This document shows, in pieces, positions 1-11,658 of a stretch of DNA of 64,000 nucleotides. The DNA comes from Oreohelix idahoensis. Its lineage: Eukaryota; Mollusca; Gastropoda; Stylommatophora; Oreohelicidae. The DNA is taken from NCBI GenBank assembly GCA_024509875.1, contig JAMPIV010003466.1:124001-188000 (forward strand), read 5' to 3'. Each line of letters begins with the position of its first letter. Positions within the stretch are counted from its first letter, which is position 1. The notes beneath the pieces are model-generated. The model was not told the origin of the DNA. It saw nothing but the letters and a program-made list of their open reading frames with translations, and searched no databases. The position numbers were made by a program, and so were the translations under genes.

Positions 1-1200
1 GAAGCCAGACACCAATGTCTATTGCCTAGAAATTCACAGAACTGTTCGTCCACGGCAGAAGAGTGTGGGATCTTCTTGTTTTTAAGATAAGTGGCTCTTT
101 GTAGCCACTGGTCAGCATATTCAACCAAGATAGCACTACAATAAAATATAAATATATTCCTAAACATACAGTGATGGATGAGTTTATGGACAGTGTGAAT
201 CCACCTTACCTACACAGTCAAACTAAATAACATTGTAATAAATTAAAAATATTCATCAGTGTAGAAGAAAATAGAAACTTCAGTACAAGATTATGTTTCA
301 TAAATTAGGTTTCTATGTTTATTTATTTCATGATGTAAATACCTTTGAGTTTTCTTAATTTACCTAACCGAAAAGAGAACCGGTTTAGGTTAAATAAATT
401 GTACATATTTACCATCAGACGTGCTGAAATTATTTGCATTGAAGTTTCAAGTTTGATTGATACTTATTGTAGATTGTTAGTTAGACTATATTAAATACCC
501 CTAGATCAACTTGTCAACATAAACAACACATATTACCAAAGAAGAATCTATGAAAGGGGCAAATAAATTTTCAGGACACACCTTTCAACACCCTGAGGTC
601 TATAAAGCTGGATTCTAACCTTTGATGTTAATACACCCTATTTCTTTTCAGAAAAGGGGTATTTCTTGTAAGACCAGTCTCTTACCTGGCACTATCATGG
701 TATCATCTGATACATCTTTTTGTCCAGGATATCTTACATTTTCATAACATCTCAAACCTTTCGTGACAACACATTTCGTTTTTTTACCATTTTTACTTCT
801 GACTTTTTACTTTTCAGTTCATGCATCCGAATATGGATGATTCTAATGTTATTAGATTGTCTGTATTTACGTTTCACTTCATACATACATACATAGATAT
901 ATGCATTCATACATACGTGCACGCATACATATAAATGTGCTCGTGTATATACGTATTTGGCCATACGGCTGAGTTGATGCTTGAGTTGATATTTGCATGC
1001 ATAATGAGGACGAAGTAATATGTCATTATAGTATCACATATTCACATAATTATAAAAATTAACCGCCATCTGCTGCTATATTACACCAACTTGTAGGGGA
1101 AAAAAAAATCCGTGGTGAGATGAAGATTTATATTAATATATAGAACATATGTTTTCCTGTTTAGCCTCATGACGCATCTGGAGATTTGATCGTTAAGTAG
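1..1200. other. AT-rich sequence without recognised gene
   Basis: I see no coding pattern, repeat family or RNA gene here. Reading frames are short and of biased composition. Between about 880 and 960 there is a diffuse ATAC/CATACATA-rich patch. Nothing further can be supported. Confidence 0.6.
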
Positions 1201-1249
1201 TTAGTGCTGCAATTTTGTGACATTCGGTAGATGACTGAATTTAATCGAG

Positions 1250-1812
1250 GGGGGTAGGGGGTGGGGTGGAGGGTGGGTGAGAGTAAGAAAGAGAGAGCGA
1301 GAGAGTGAGACAGAAAAAGAGATAGAGTGAAAGAGAGAAAGATAGGAAGAGATAGACAAAGAGAGAGTAAGAAACACATAGAAAAGAGGACAGAAAGAGA
1401 AAGGGAGAGCGAGGACTAGAAAGGGAGAGAAAGAGAAAGGGCGAGAAAAAGAAAGACAGAGTAAGAAAGAGGGCGACTGAAAGAATGTACTGTAAGTGAT
1501 TGAGAAATTGGGAGAGAATGAGAGAGAAAAAATAGATAGAGAGAAAGAGAGGACCAGAGAGTGAGAGAGAGAAAGAGAAAGGGAGAAAGAAAGAAAAAGG
1601 GAGAAAGAAAGAGACAAGGAGAGTGTAAGATATGTTTGAGAGGAAGAGATGGAGGAAGAGAGTGAGAAAAACCAAGAAAAGAAGAGAGAAAGAGAGAGCG
1701 AGAAAGATAGAGAGAGAAAGAGAAATGGTGAAAGAGATTGTAAGAGAGAGAACGAATGAAAGAACGTACTTTAAGAGATTCATAAATTTGCACGCATGGC
1801 TTTTAGAGTAGC

Positions 1813-1857
<45 letters not shown>

Positions 1858-1990
1858 TAGGGAGAGAGAGATAGATAGAGAGAGAGAGATAGAGAGAGAG
1901 CGTGCGTCGATGTGACAGAGGGAAAGAGAACAGGCAAAGCCAGTAAAAAGGTAAAGCGCATTTGACAGTAGGAATAAGAAAACAACAGTG
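1250..1990. repeat. GA-rich polypurine tract with (GA)n core
   Basis: The plus strand is almost pure purine for about 700 bp, with diffuse GAGAAA-type units and a cleaner (GA)n core at about 1815-1905. An approximately 285-bp internal duplication is visible: the segment around 1478-1515 (ending in GAGAAATT) recurs in altered form at about 1758-1795, each time after an AGAAAGA stretch. The several Leu/Ser/Phe-rich frames on the complementary strand are products of this composition and are not genes. Long homopurine tracts of this kind can adopt triplex structures, but no function is shown here. Confidence 0.85.
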
Positions 1991-2228
1991 AACGTACCTA
2001 CAAATGTTTCGTCAGCTTAGCATAAAACAGAAAATCATTGACAAAAAATAAAATAAAAAAATCAATAATGGTACCAAAAGATTTGCTATATAGTTATGAA
2101 AGGCCAGTGTGTCCTAAAATAATCGCACTCTTTTTTTTCGGGAAGATACGGAAACTGCACGCAAATTTACAGTGCTTTGTGTGAAAGGTATCTTGAACAC
2201 CCATTAGAATAATCCTATATCGTCTTCT

Positions 2229-2720
2229 TCAAATACCATGCCTAGTGGCATAGGAGATCATATCTCTCCACAAATTCCTATCTCCGGCACAATTTATCAA
2301 TTCTTTTGTTGACCTCCTTCCATGCCACGATGTCAAACTGTCCAGTATTTGCTCTCTTTGTCTTCCTCTATCTCTTTTTTCCTTCAATCATACCTGTTGT
2401 TACGGTATATTCCAGCTTTCCTCTTCCTATAACATGCAAAAAAAATTAATATGGATTGCTTCTTTCTAACTTGTGAAATAAGTTTCATATGCGCTTTGGT
2501 CTCTTTCAGGACATCTTCATTTCTCTTTTTTTGCTGCCCATGTTATTTTTAACATTCTTCTGTAAAACCACATCTCTGTGGCCTTCAGTGCTTTCCTACT
2601 TGTTCACTTACTGTCCATGACTCAGTCACATACGTCAGGTATGGTTCTATTTAACACTGAAGAACTCTTCAATCTTCCTTCCATTGGCAAAGAACCGTTG
2701 CATAAAATACTCTTCATTTT
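2229..2720 (-). pseudogene. LINE reverse transcriptase C-terminus, decayed
   Basis: Read on the minus strand, two blocks match the conserved end of LINE polymerases of the RTE/Jockey-like type common in invertebrates. One contains MWFYRRMLKITWAAKK; the other runs RDRGRQREQILDSL... to ...LWRDMISYATRHGI followed by TGA at 2231-2229. Between them the frame is shifted at least twice and stops appear, so this is a 5'-truncated dead copy. The palm catalytic motif is not present. The family assignment rests on the tail motif alone, so the clade is left open. Confidence 0.7.
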
Positions 2721-3377
2721 ATAGAATGCTGTTTTTCCTGAGCTATTCTGCTCTTACCATATATAGGTCACACATCTATTTTATTCCGACTTTACATATC
2801 TCTTTGCAAATAAGCCGTTAAACAGAGACGTTTCATAATTAAGTTTTATAATAAAACTGCCGCATAATATCTTTTCATGTTTTGTTTTAGTTTAACTTTT
2901 TATTAAAAATAAAGACACAGCACTGAATAAAAAAAAAAAATCACAAGTATTAATTAAGGTGGACGAGTTTCATTCCACGCATCAGTTTAAAGCCAAGCGA
3001 TACAAGACTTCCTGTCATCTGGAGACGGCGTCAGTTTTACGTGTATTTTAGTATTTGCGATGACAGCTTACAAGGGACTGGGCCAATCAGTTTGATGTGT
3101 ACCTACAAGAAATAGTTTTTGCTCATGTTCAGCTTTATGTAGCGCTCACTCCAGGAAGAAATCTTAAGGTATATATTCAGAACAAGGCAAAATGTTTGAA
3201 ATACCCTACAGTTAAAAAAAAATGTTGTGATTGAAGAGATGTATGTAATTAGTCAAGGAACACTCTATATACCTATTCCTACTTCCAGTCTTCTAAATGT
3301 GATGCAGATACGGAAACTGTAAGATGTTGGCTATAATTCTTCTCCCCTTATTGTAATGAAGAGTATACTTGCTCGCA

Positions 3378-3480
3378 ATAATAATAATAACAATAATTAT
3401 AATTATTAGACGCAGTTTCTGTCAGTCCACCACATGCGTGTTTAACATTGTTTACTTACTTACTTACTTACTTACTTAGT
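3378..3480. repeat. AAT and TTAC microsatellites
   Basis: An imperfect (AAT)n stretch at about 3378-3410 is followed by a clean (TTAC)n run at about 3450-3478. The second sits directly before a block (3480-3630) that resembles a retroelement end, so it may be the tail of an antisense repeat, but I cannot identify the family. Confidence 0.7.
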
Positions 3481-3639
3481 CGTTCCTCTTCTACCATGAA
3501 GTGTAGAAGTTTGGAAGAGAGAGCTCCATACTATCCTATAAGCTGTCTTCCTTTTGGCCTTGTTCTATTCTAGTCCTCAGTCCTTCAGAGATTGTGTAAT
3601 GTTGTCCTCCCAGCGGACTCGTTTAAAATTTCACCACAA

Positions 3640-4440
3640 TGAAACTGAGTAACGGCTGGTGTTACACTATGCAGATTTTGCCTATAAAAAAGTTACAAGC
3701 GCAGCATTTTGATCAGACTCATGTTTTAAGTGTTAGAAAAGATAACAAACCAACAAATGCTTTTACAGTAAAGATACTGATTACACAAAAGATTGTTTTC
3801 CCGATTCCGATTATTAAAAAAATAAAAAAAATAAAGACGCTATACTTATCCGAACATATGATCGGTTTGAATTTATTATAACAAACACTTGATAATCTTT
3901 TTTGCTTCTTCTTCATGATGTCTCCATCATCAATCTCTTTTTTCCGTCCTTTTCTTCATCGTCTAATTTATCATCTCTATAAGAAGGAGTGATAGAGACA
4001 TTTAGAGAGTCGAAGAAAATTGAGAAAATGAGAGATAATAAAGATCGATGGGATTACCGATGCAACAGGCGAGATAAGGAAAAAAAGAGACGAAATTAGA
4101 TAAGGAAAGTAAGAATTCCAGTAAAGAATATAGAAGCAGTGAATAGAGGCAGAAACACGTACATTAATTGCAGTACTAGAAAATCAAAGATACCGGTGAG
4201 CAATGCAAAAAGGACAGATCGAGGGAATCACCGATCAAACAGTAGAAACTGGTTTATGGTAAGTCGAAAAAGAGAAGCTGAGAGAAACTCAAAGAGTACG
4301 AGAGATGAAGATGTGGAAGAGAAACAGAAAACAGTCGAAGAGGTATGACAGAGTGAAATAAGTCAAAGAACATATAAAGAGGTAGCATTAGAGATGCTAA
4401 AGTTGATGAATAAGTTAACGAAGGAGGAAACTTTGAGATG
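3640..4440. other. No recognised feature
   Basis: Short open frames occur on both strands (for example 3639-3881), but they have Lys/Ile-rich composition typical of AT-rich noncoding DNA and share no motif with a known family. From about 4000 the plus strand becomes purine-rich, grading into the hairpin array that follows. Confidence 0.5.
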
Positions 4441-4534
4441 ACAGTCGTAGCATTTTATATATAGAAATTGCGGCGGTTGCCAAGCCTTGTGAAGGCTAAG
4501 TGAAGTCGTTCTTCACCGAACATCGAGTAGTCTG

Positions 4535-5075
4535 AACATTCTGAACGACAAAATGTTGCAGGGGACGAAGAGAGTGTGAAGTATAGTGAGAAGAGGAAAT
4601 TGACGAATAAGAGAATAGTGAAGAAGCCATTGAGAAATGACAGAGACATATAAGGATAATGTTCCAAAGAGGGAACGAGGACATAACTTACAAAGAAGCC
4701 ATAGCGAAAGGGCAAAGGTATTTGAGATGAATATAAGTGGAAGAAAAGAAAAACTGTTCCAGGGAGGGAACAAAGAGAGAAAACGATAAATGCAGTGGTT
4801 GTCAATCCTTATGAAGGCTACGTGAAGTCGTTCTTTACAAGCATAAAGAATTCTGAGCATTCTGAACGACAGAATGTTGCAAGAAAGAGGATACAGAGAA
4901 GTGATGAATTTAATAGTTGAAGAAGGAGGAAAGAGATTGACGAGAATGCTCCAGGGATGAAACGAAGAGATAGATATGAGAGAATGTTCCAGTGAGGAAA
5001 TGATGAGAAGAGATTGGCGAGAAGGTTACAGGAAGGGAACAAAGAAAAGAGATTTATGAGAATGTTCCGGCGCGT
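4535..5075. repeat. Array of short GTTCC...GGAAC / CATTCT...GAATG dyads
   Basis: Purine-rich plus-strand sequence is punctuated by short inverted repeats: CATTCTGAACGACAAAATG (about 4538) and CATTCTGAACGACAGAATG (about 4857), GTTCCAAAGAGGGAAC (about 4661), GTTCCAGGGAGGGAAC (about 4757) and decayed relatives near 4950, 4990 and 5030. Each has a 5-7 nt arm and a 5-7 nt spacer, separated by AG-rich spacers of 50-100 bp. A related array lies at 7545-8100. The frames on the minus strand through here are Ser/Leu/Phe-rich by-products. Function unknown. Confidence 0.6.
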
Positions 5076-5319
5076 CGCATAGAGATATATGATCAGTAAA
5101 TTTTCTATATTTCGTTTCTTTTTCTACCCGTGTCCTCTACTTTATTATCGCTCTTATATCCTTTTCCTGTTTTTTCGCATTCGTTCGTTTGCGGAAAAAA
5201 TTTACTTTCCCATTCTGACTTTACCGTTTCCTTTTTCTCATGTTAGAACGCACTTATTGCATAATGTGTCAGTCCCCGGGATGTGAGCGTATAGTGTTAG
5301 AATACATTCCGTCAGACAT

Positions 5320-5610
5320 AGGAGCAGACATTTGTCTACATTTTCAGCTGTCACAACAGCGTGAGGTGTGGAAACTGCCATCTGCAGCGCTCAAAATGAG
5401 ACATATCTGGCGCTCTACGGTTAAGTTTCTCGGTGTCAGGCCCGGCAGTAAACAAAATAGTGTGAGAAATGTGTTCTCGAGAGACCGAGTGGCAGACATT
5501 TGTCTGGTTTTTCCATGACACTCACGGCTCTACGGTCAGTACTGGGCGTGAGGTGTGAAGACGCACGTTTGGCAGTTATGAGCTAGCGTCTAAGCAGATG
5601 TGAAGTGTTA
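5320..5610. repeat. Two diverged copies of a roughly 165-bp unit
   Basis: GCAGACATTTGTCT at about 5324 recurs at about 5491, and the phrase CGTGAGGTGTG follows in both copies (about 5361 and 5548). The order of shared words is the same in both, so this looks like an old tandem duplication. It is GC-richer than its surroundings. No coding evidence. Confidence 0.5.
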
Positions 5611-7540
5611 AGACGGAAAGGGGGAGAGAACGGCGCTGTTGTCGGGTATGGAAATAACGCACACCCTTTTTCTGGTTTAAGTTATAACCAGAGTTTTAGA
5701 TTTCAGTCACTCAGTAACTTCGCAGTCAAGACTAGAACGACCTCGTTCGATTCCTAGAATCTCTGTTAATAGAAGCATCAATTAGTTGGTCGAAGTGGTT
5801 TAAGTTCTTATTAGTTCTGTGTTGAGGTAAATATATATATTATGTATCTAGTATTTTGTGAGTGTTTAAAGTGATAAATCGCTTATTTCAGTTTTCTAGT
5901 TAGATTTGTGCGCAGAAGAATTAAATATAAGTTTGTTATATTCTCTAGCTGACGTGTTTCAGTGGAAAGCAGAATAAATTATAATTTCTAGCTTAAAACT
6001 CATGCAGCTATAAATAAATTTAATTTAACTGCTAATAACCCGTCGTGAATATTTCAACTAAATTATAAATGCCCGATTCATCATTGAGTATTGACGAAAT
6101 ACGTATGTATTTCTAATTCATGATGACTGATTTTATGAATATAACTTATTTCACGGGAAGTTTTAAACGATAAGTCAAGCCTCCCCTTGCAGTTGATAAT
6201 GTAAGTTATAACAGTAGTACACAGTATGTATAGTATTTTATATGCTGTTTTTCTTTATGCGGTGAAAACTGGGGTAACCCAACTTTGCCAGCGTTGTAGT
6301 ACAGAGAAATATCTGTGAAGAACTAAAACATTTTCCTTAAAGACTTGGTGTATAACCTTTACAAGAACTTTAAAGGTTAAATGAAATAACGGGCCCATCG
6401 AGCCTGATTTAATTCTTCCAGAGAAAAACCTCAAGTACAGTTCAGCCCTTGTGGCAAGCAAAATATTAATATCAGTAACATTCCGACAGAGTTGTGACTA
6501 GTGGTGGTGTGACCAAATATAATCCTATCCTGAAAGTAGACATCGACCTGACATTCCTCATTTCTAGAAACCTAAGCTATTGACACTGTGCTCGCTGTTA
6601 ACGTACGTGCCTGGACAATTTTAATGTGACTTAAACAGAGATCCAAAAATAAGAACAACCAAGAAAACGGTTCTCTGAAGAAGTGAATCCAACCTGTTTT
6701 TTTGGAACTGGGGTTCTCTTGGTCAAGTCTTCCATTTGAGAGTCTGTATGTGCATGTCTAAAAATTGTGTTTCCAGAAGTTGCTACCAAAACTGTAAGTA
6801 CGGCTGAGACACCGTGATCACGGCTGAATGAATAGAGTGACTGCAGGACTGAGTGATTCCTTTAATGTTGTATTTTGGGACCCATTTTGCTGTATTATTT
6901 TTCTTTAAGCAAGTTTTTTTGTTGCTAACAATATTTGCTTTAGGATAGATCATACTACTATCTAAGTCTGTTCATACCTTTAAAAGGGAAAATCATTAGA
7001 CTACAGCAGTTGTATCCGTGACTCTTTGGGGGCTATCATCTTTTCTTTTAACAGGACTGTGGGCTAAACATCGAGGGAAAGGATCATACTGTGTGTCTAT
7101 CATTCTTGTCGCATTTTATTGATTTTATGACTATTTGTATATGCTCGATGTAATTTTTACGTGTTGTGATGATTTTTTTCTGATAAATTAAATCCACTAA
7201 AACTTAATCAGTGTGTCGGGTCAGCTCGTTCCAAAATATCGATATAATCATTGTTATAGTTTTCCCACGTCTGTACGTCTAACTGTCGTCTTGTATGTGT
7301 GTGCACGTGAGTGGTAAAACATATATATTAATATGTGTAGTCAATAGACTGTCTGACTCCTCTAAATCTGTTGTAGAAGATAGGCTGAGAAAGAGAGAAG
7401 ATTCTCATTTCAGAGACAGCCTCTATTGATTTCTACCATCTCACTCGTGGAACTTTATCTCTATTATCATCTCTCACTGTGGCTATCACTTATTCTAATC
7501 TATTCAGAAGGGACCAACCCAACTCTTAATTCCCCTATCA
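5610..7540. other. No recognised feature
   Basis: About 1.9 kb of AT-rich sequence with no frame, repeat or RNA signal I can support on either strand. Confidence 0.5.
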
Positions 7541-7544
7541 AAAA

Positions 7545-8105
7545 TCTACGACACGGTGAGGGAACGAAGAGAAGAAAAAATTGAGTAAGTGAAAATATAC
7601 ATTCCAGTGACGGAATGGTGGTACACTGAAATAATGAGAAACTGGGGAAAAAGAAATTACACATTCCAGGGACGGAATGATGATACATTGAGACATTGAA
7701 GAACAGGTGTTCATAAATTGAGGAAACGGAAATCCACATTCCAGGGACGGAATGGTTATTATTGAGATATTGAGAAACGGAAGAAAAAAAGGTGATATAA
7801 ATTCTAGGAACGGAATGACAAGAGAGAAATTGATACATTGCAGGGACGGAATGGAAATAGAAAAAGCAGAAGAGTATAAAGTGCGGCAGTAGACCAATGC
7901 TCTGAAAGCATTGATTGAAGTAATTCCTCAACGCAACTTCTGCACCTTGAATGACGGAGTGCTAGAAGACAGGAGAAAAAGAGAAGGTAGGTATAATTTA
8001 AGAGTGAAAATTTTGAGAAAGTCAATGAGGTTGACATGAGGAAAATTATGAAGCTGAAGAAGTTATGAGGAGAGAACGATGATATAGGTTCAAGGGATGG
8101 AACTG
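7545..8105. repeat. Array of CATTCC(N6)GGAATG dyads
   Basis: At least five units of CATTCCAGGGACGGAATG or near variants begin at about 7600, 7662, 7737, 7800 and 7836, with GTTCAAGGGATGGAAC at about 8088 and AATGCTCTGAAAGCATT at about 7897 as relatives. Arms are inverted (CATTCC against GGAATG) with a conserved AGGGAC spacer; intervals are 36-75 bp and the spacers are purine-rich. The two long minus-strand frames over this interval are carried by the repeated units and do not look like protein genes. The motif CATTCC coincides with the TEAD-type M-CAT core, which may be chance. Confidence 0.7.
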
Positions 8106-8129
8106 AGGATGGAAAAAATATAATAGTGG

Positions 8130-8730
8130 AACGATGATGGTTAATAGTCCATGACTATAGCATTGTATGTATGTAAATAAAGGAAGGTAACAAAAAGTTA
8201 CACTTAACATTGAATGAGTTCATAATATTAGAATATAATGGGAAGATAAGATAGGAAGAATGATAATGACAGTAAGTTGGCAGAAAGTGGTCACATAGTT
8301 GAGGTGACAAGAAAGAGGTGGTTGAATAATGCAAAGTAAATGAGTTGCAGCATGAGTTAAAGCCATAAAGGCAGATCTACATAAAATAAGAGGTTGTATT
8401 GTATTTAAACAACTAGATTATAAATGGTGGATTGACATTATTATTGATATAATTATGGTAATGACTATTAAGACAAAAGTGATTATTATGAGTCACCATT
8501 AGTGAAGTATAATAATGGCGATGGTCAGTGAGATATGGATGAGAGTGGAGTGAGGTGAAAATGTAGGAAAACATAAATGTGAAAGAAAAAGATGTTTCAA
8601 GACTGAGATTATGTTATTTTCCCTGTCCTGCAATCTCTGTGCATACACCATTAACGGGATATCATCTTCGATCTCTAAGTTATCTCTCTCGTTTTTCAAC
8701 TTCTCTATGACTTCCCTACTTAATATGATC
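8130..8730. other. No recognised feature
   Basis: AT-rich sequence without recognised coding or RNA elements. A minus-strand stretch around 8580-8730 reads as a charged peptide continuing out of the HERO-like tail, but it resembles nothing I know. Confidence 0.45.
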
Positions 8731-8734
8731 GGAA

Positions 8735-9125
8735 TATCTATACAGAGCGAGACAAAAAGAGACAATCTGATCATCAGAAGGAGTTTTTCCGTCGAACAAG
8801 TGTTTCGGCCCATTATTCTTCTTTATATTCTAAAGGGGGCGGGCCCAATTGGGTATGACTCTCAAGTACCCATTTATTCAAAGTAAAGACAAATTATTGC
8901 GGTCGTTCCGCAGCACACCACGAATAGGGACAGACACTAACACACCTCGCGAAGCCGACAAGGCGCAAAGCCATTGCGCGCTAGCAACTGAAAATCTGCT
9001 CGTGACACCTCATATAATACAGCGCGTGTTGCCTGCGAGCCACAGTCTTTTCACCAAGACACTTAAAAACTGAGTGTATTGCGGACTTAGAAAAATTCCC
9101 GATGTTTTCTGTACCGCAGGTGGGG
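8735..9125 (-). mobile_element. 3' untranslated tail of HERO-like LINE
   Basis: This follows directly after the endonuclease ORF on the minus strand. Its distal part (8735-8960) is repeated at 12,385-12,725 in the same orientation, including the words GGGCCGAAACACTTGTTCGA and CTTCTGATGATCAGATTGTC. The present copy lacks about 100 bp that the other has, between ATAAATGGGTACTT and the GGCCC-rich block. The position after the stop codon makes a 3' UTR the natural reading; the true 3' end of the element is not certain. Confidence 0.55.
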
Positions 9126-10398
9126 CTAAAGTTTACTGCCCCGAGTTCCATAACCCATTGTGATTGTTCCACACCAGCTTGATGCATTTTCCGCAGTTTC
9201 ACTAAGCCTCTTCAGTGCCCTTGTTCCCTGTCCCTTCAGCCCCAACAGTTTCAATAAATCATACACTGATGCAGCCACGAGACCTCTTGCACCCACCTCA
9301 ACAGCCATGACCCTTGCAGTAAACCCATCGTGTCTCAGATCCACGGCCAGATCACTATACTTTGCCGTTTCAAATGAATGTTGCTCCTTTAATCTGGATT
9401 CAAATGGCAATGTCAGTTCAATTAATATAACCTGATGCAATGATGTACAATGCAGCACTATATCTGGCCGTCTTCGAGATTTTCTGATACTCTCTGGATA
9501 TGCCCCTCGTCCAGGTAGGTCTACCGCCATCTCCCAGTCATTTGCACAGTCAAGCAGAGATGGTGAACTACTACCTGACTTACTCGGTTTGGGGTGTGCT
9601 GACTTCTCTACTCTCAGAAAGTATGTATTCGCGGTGCTCCGCCTGACTTTGCTATTCGCCTTCATCATTACCAGGTCTGTTGTCGCAGCAAGCTCACTTA
9701 GCACTTTGTTGTGGCGCCATATGTATCGCCCTTGCCATAAAGACACCTTGCAAGATGAGAGTACTTGTTCAAGGGTCTGCCTTTCCTGGCACAGGGGCCA
9801 CTGCTCATCGTCCGAATTTCCCCATCTCACAAGGTTTGTGGCCGATGGCAGGAGGTCATACATTGATCTAATTATGAAGCTGAGCCTGAGATGTGCCATA
9901 TGCCATATATCATTCCATGTCAAGGACCTCTGCAGGGCTCCATCCCACATGGCCCACTGGCCTTGCAGGGCCTGCTGCACCGCTTTTTGCAACCTCTTAT
10001 CATTCTCAGCTCCTCGTATCTCCTGAACTACCATGTCTCTGCACTCCCTGCTTGATGCCATGGACCACCACCGGATTTTCCCATGGCCAAATCCCCGTCT
10101 ACTCCTCTGTGTGTATCCGATTACCTCCCTTAGCTTGAGCGACTCTTGGGCAGCATCAACAGCTTCTTCCACTTTCCACTTCCTTCTCGTTTTCAGTGTG
10201 GGCTGAATGGACTTAACCACGTCATCTTCTGACTCTCGCAGCATCATTGTGAGACTTGCCTTTCCCACTTTGTACTCTTCAACAACTGACTAGAAGGGAA
10301 GCGCAAGTTTTAACTCTTTGCAGTGCAGTGCTACGTTTGACAGACCTGGTGGTACCCCTAGCCATTTCCTCATGAGCTTGTTGACCTTCTGCTCTATA
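9126..10398 (-). pseudogene. HERO-like C-terminus: zinc knuckle and restriction-like endonuclease
   Basis: The long frame 10,268-9,126 continues upstream in the same frame to the SINE boundary through WLGVPPGLSNVALHC with one stop (TAG before SVVEEYKVGK). It carries the polymerase thumb side, then CPLC-type cysteines in the form LCQERQTLEQVLSSCK with GRYIWRHNKVL, the zinc-binding region before the nuclease, and a PD-(D/E)XK-like core RRPDIVLHCTS...VILIELTLP...KYSDL. In this LINE group the nuclease nicks the target site for target-primed reverse transcription. The first Cys of the knuckle appears replaced (QWPLCQER), and the nuclease Lys/Glu residues look present. Confidence 0.75.
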
Positions 10399-10410
10399 GC
10401 TTCCACTGTA

Positions 10411-10690
10411 AGGAAAAAAGAGGATTCCGTTACACGCCCAGTGAGGCATATTGGGAATATGGTGTTAGATCTATATTTTATTGATCATCGGCACACTAGG
10501 GGGGATGTGGTCAGCATCACGCCGGCCGCCTTAACCTTCCCAGAAGTTGCTCTGGTACCCAGTTGGGGCTGGGTCGACCCAGGAGCCGTTTGCGGCCTAA
10601 AAAAATCCCACCTCATCTGGGGATCGAACCATAGATCACTGAACTAGGAAGCCAGTGCACTAACCACTATGCTACCGCGGCACCCCTATT
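10411..10690 (-). mobile_element. tRNA-derived SINE, inserted in HERO-like LINE
   Basis: On the minus strand it starts with a tRNA-like head: A box TAGCATAGTGG and B box GGTTCGATCCC, as in the copy at 56,640. The body continues through the GGGTCGACCCAG region to GGGCGTGTAACGG and a short pyrimidine/AAAGG tail. It is bounded by a 12-bp target duplication with one mismatch: GCTTCCACTGTA at 10,399-10,410 and GCTTGCACTGTA at 10,691-10,702. The duplication and the split of the LINE reading frame agree, so the SINE landed after the LINE. Confidence 0.88.
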
Positions 10691-10748
10691 GCTTGCACTG
10701 TACTGGTGCTTATTTCATATATAAGCAGTGGCCACAGTAATTTATGTA

Positions 10749-11500
10749 TCAACATGAACTGGAGGCACCACAGTTTGAACTTGGAGTCTGCTTTGGTCTA
10801 TGATCTGTAGCCATTTCTATTGTCTGTTGCACAGCCTTCGAGTCTTTTAATGAGGCATCGTACACCCTGCCGAGACTTTCAACAGGTTCCTCGAAGACAG
10901 TAGGGATTATTTGGTTGGAAACCATGAATATGACCTCTGCTATCTTCCCTGTCTTGACTGATAGGCTTCTCGACTTCTTAGGTTTTAGGCTCATTCTGCA
11001 CCAGCTGACTAGTTCATCCAGGCGTGTTAACATTCTCCAGGCCTGGTGGTCATCTGACGTCAGAATTGTTGTATCATCCATGAATGCTTTGGGCGGAGGT
11101 ATATGGCACATTCCACTGAGCTTTGGACCTATAGCCACTCCTTCGGCCGCATTGACGATTACCTGCATAGCCAAGACGAATAGTATCAGAGAGATGGGAC
11201 ATCCCATCGCAATTCTAACATAAAGGTCAATCCACTTCGTTGTGCACTCTCTGGTTGAAAATCTGACAGAGAACCCTGCGAAATACAGCTTCATCATTGC
11301 TGCAATCTCTTGTGGAACATGATACATTTCTAGGGCCTGCAACAACATCTGGTGTGGAACGGATCCATAAGCATCTGCTAGATCCAACCAGATTATATGG
11401 AGGTATGTTCTGTCAGACTTTGCCTCTTGAATTGCTTCCCAGATCATTGTGGCATGCTCTAGACATCCTGGTGTACCTGGGATACTCGCCTCTCCCTATC
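10749..11500 (-). pseudogene. HERO-like reverse transcriptase palm fragment
   Basis: The frame from about 11,480 contains the standard palm motifs of LINE polymerases with this gene order: IIWLDLADAYGSVPH (first catalytic Asp), AMGCPISLILFVLA, and FMDDTTIL as the YXDD-equivalent box, followed by SWCRMSLKPKKS of the thumb boundary. The frame ends at 10,749 shortly before the SINE. Upstream, the fingers region that should precede it is missing; instead a frame-broken 180-bp stretch joins it to the N-terminal segment. It copies element RNA into DNA at the target site in intact relatives; this copy cannot encode a full enzyme. Confidence 0.8.
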
Positions 11501-11658
11501 CCTCCTTGTTGTCCTTCTTTTCCTGCACAACCTTTCTGCTCTACAAATGACATTATGTTGGCCGTTCAGGTGCTCCCAAACCTGTAAAAACCCTTACTTC
11601 TATGTGGCCACTGCGTTCTTGAACAGTTTCGGGCATGCTTCTTCTGTTTCCTGATCTC

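Noticed and set aside
1201..1985. Long Leu/Ser/Phe-rich minus-strand frames
   Set aside because: They are the translation of a GA-rich simple-sequence tract; all three frames are open and none has domain structure.
7500..8037. Secreted or Cys/Pro-rich repeat protein on the minus strand
   Set aside because: The HSVPGM-type peptide repeats arise from the DNA dyads; neighbouring frames are open in the same way and spacing is not a multiple of three.
8499..8813. 104-codon minus-strand ORF
   Set aside because: Its first third is the repeated HERO-like tail and the rest is unrecognised, so it is a chance fusion across a repeat boundary.
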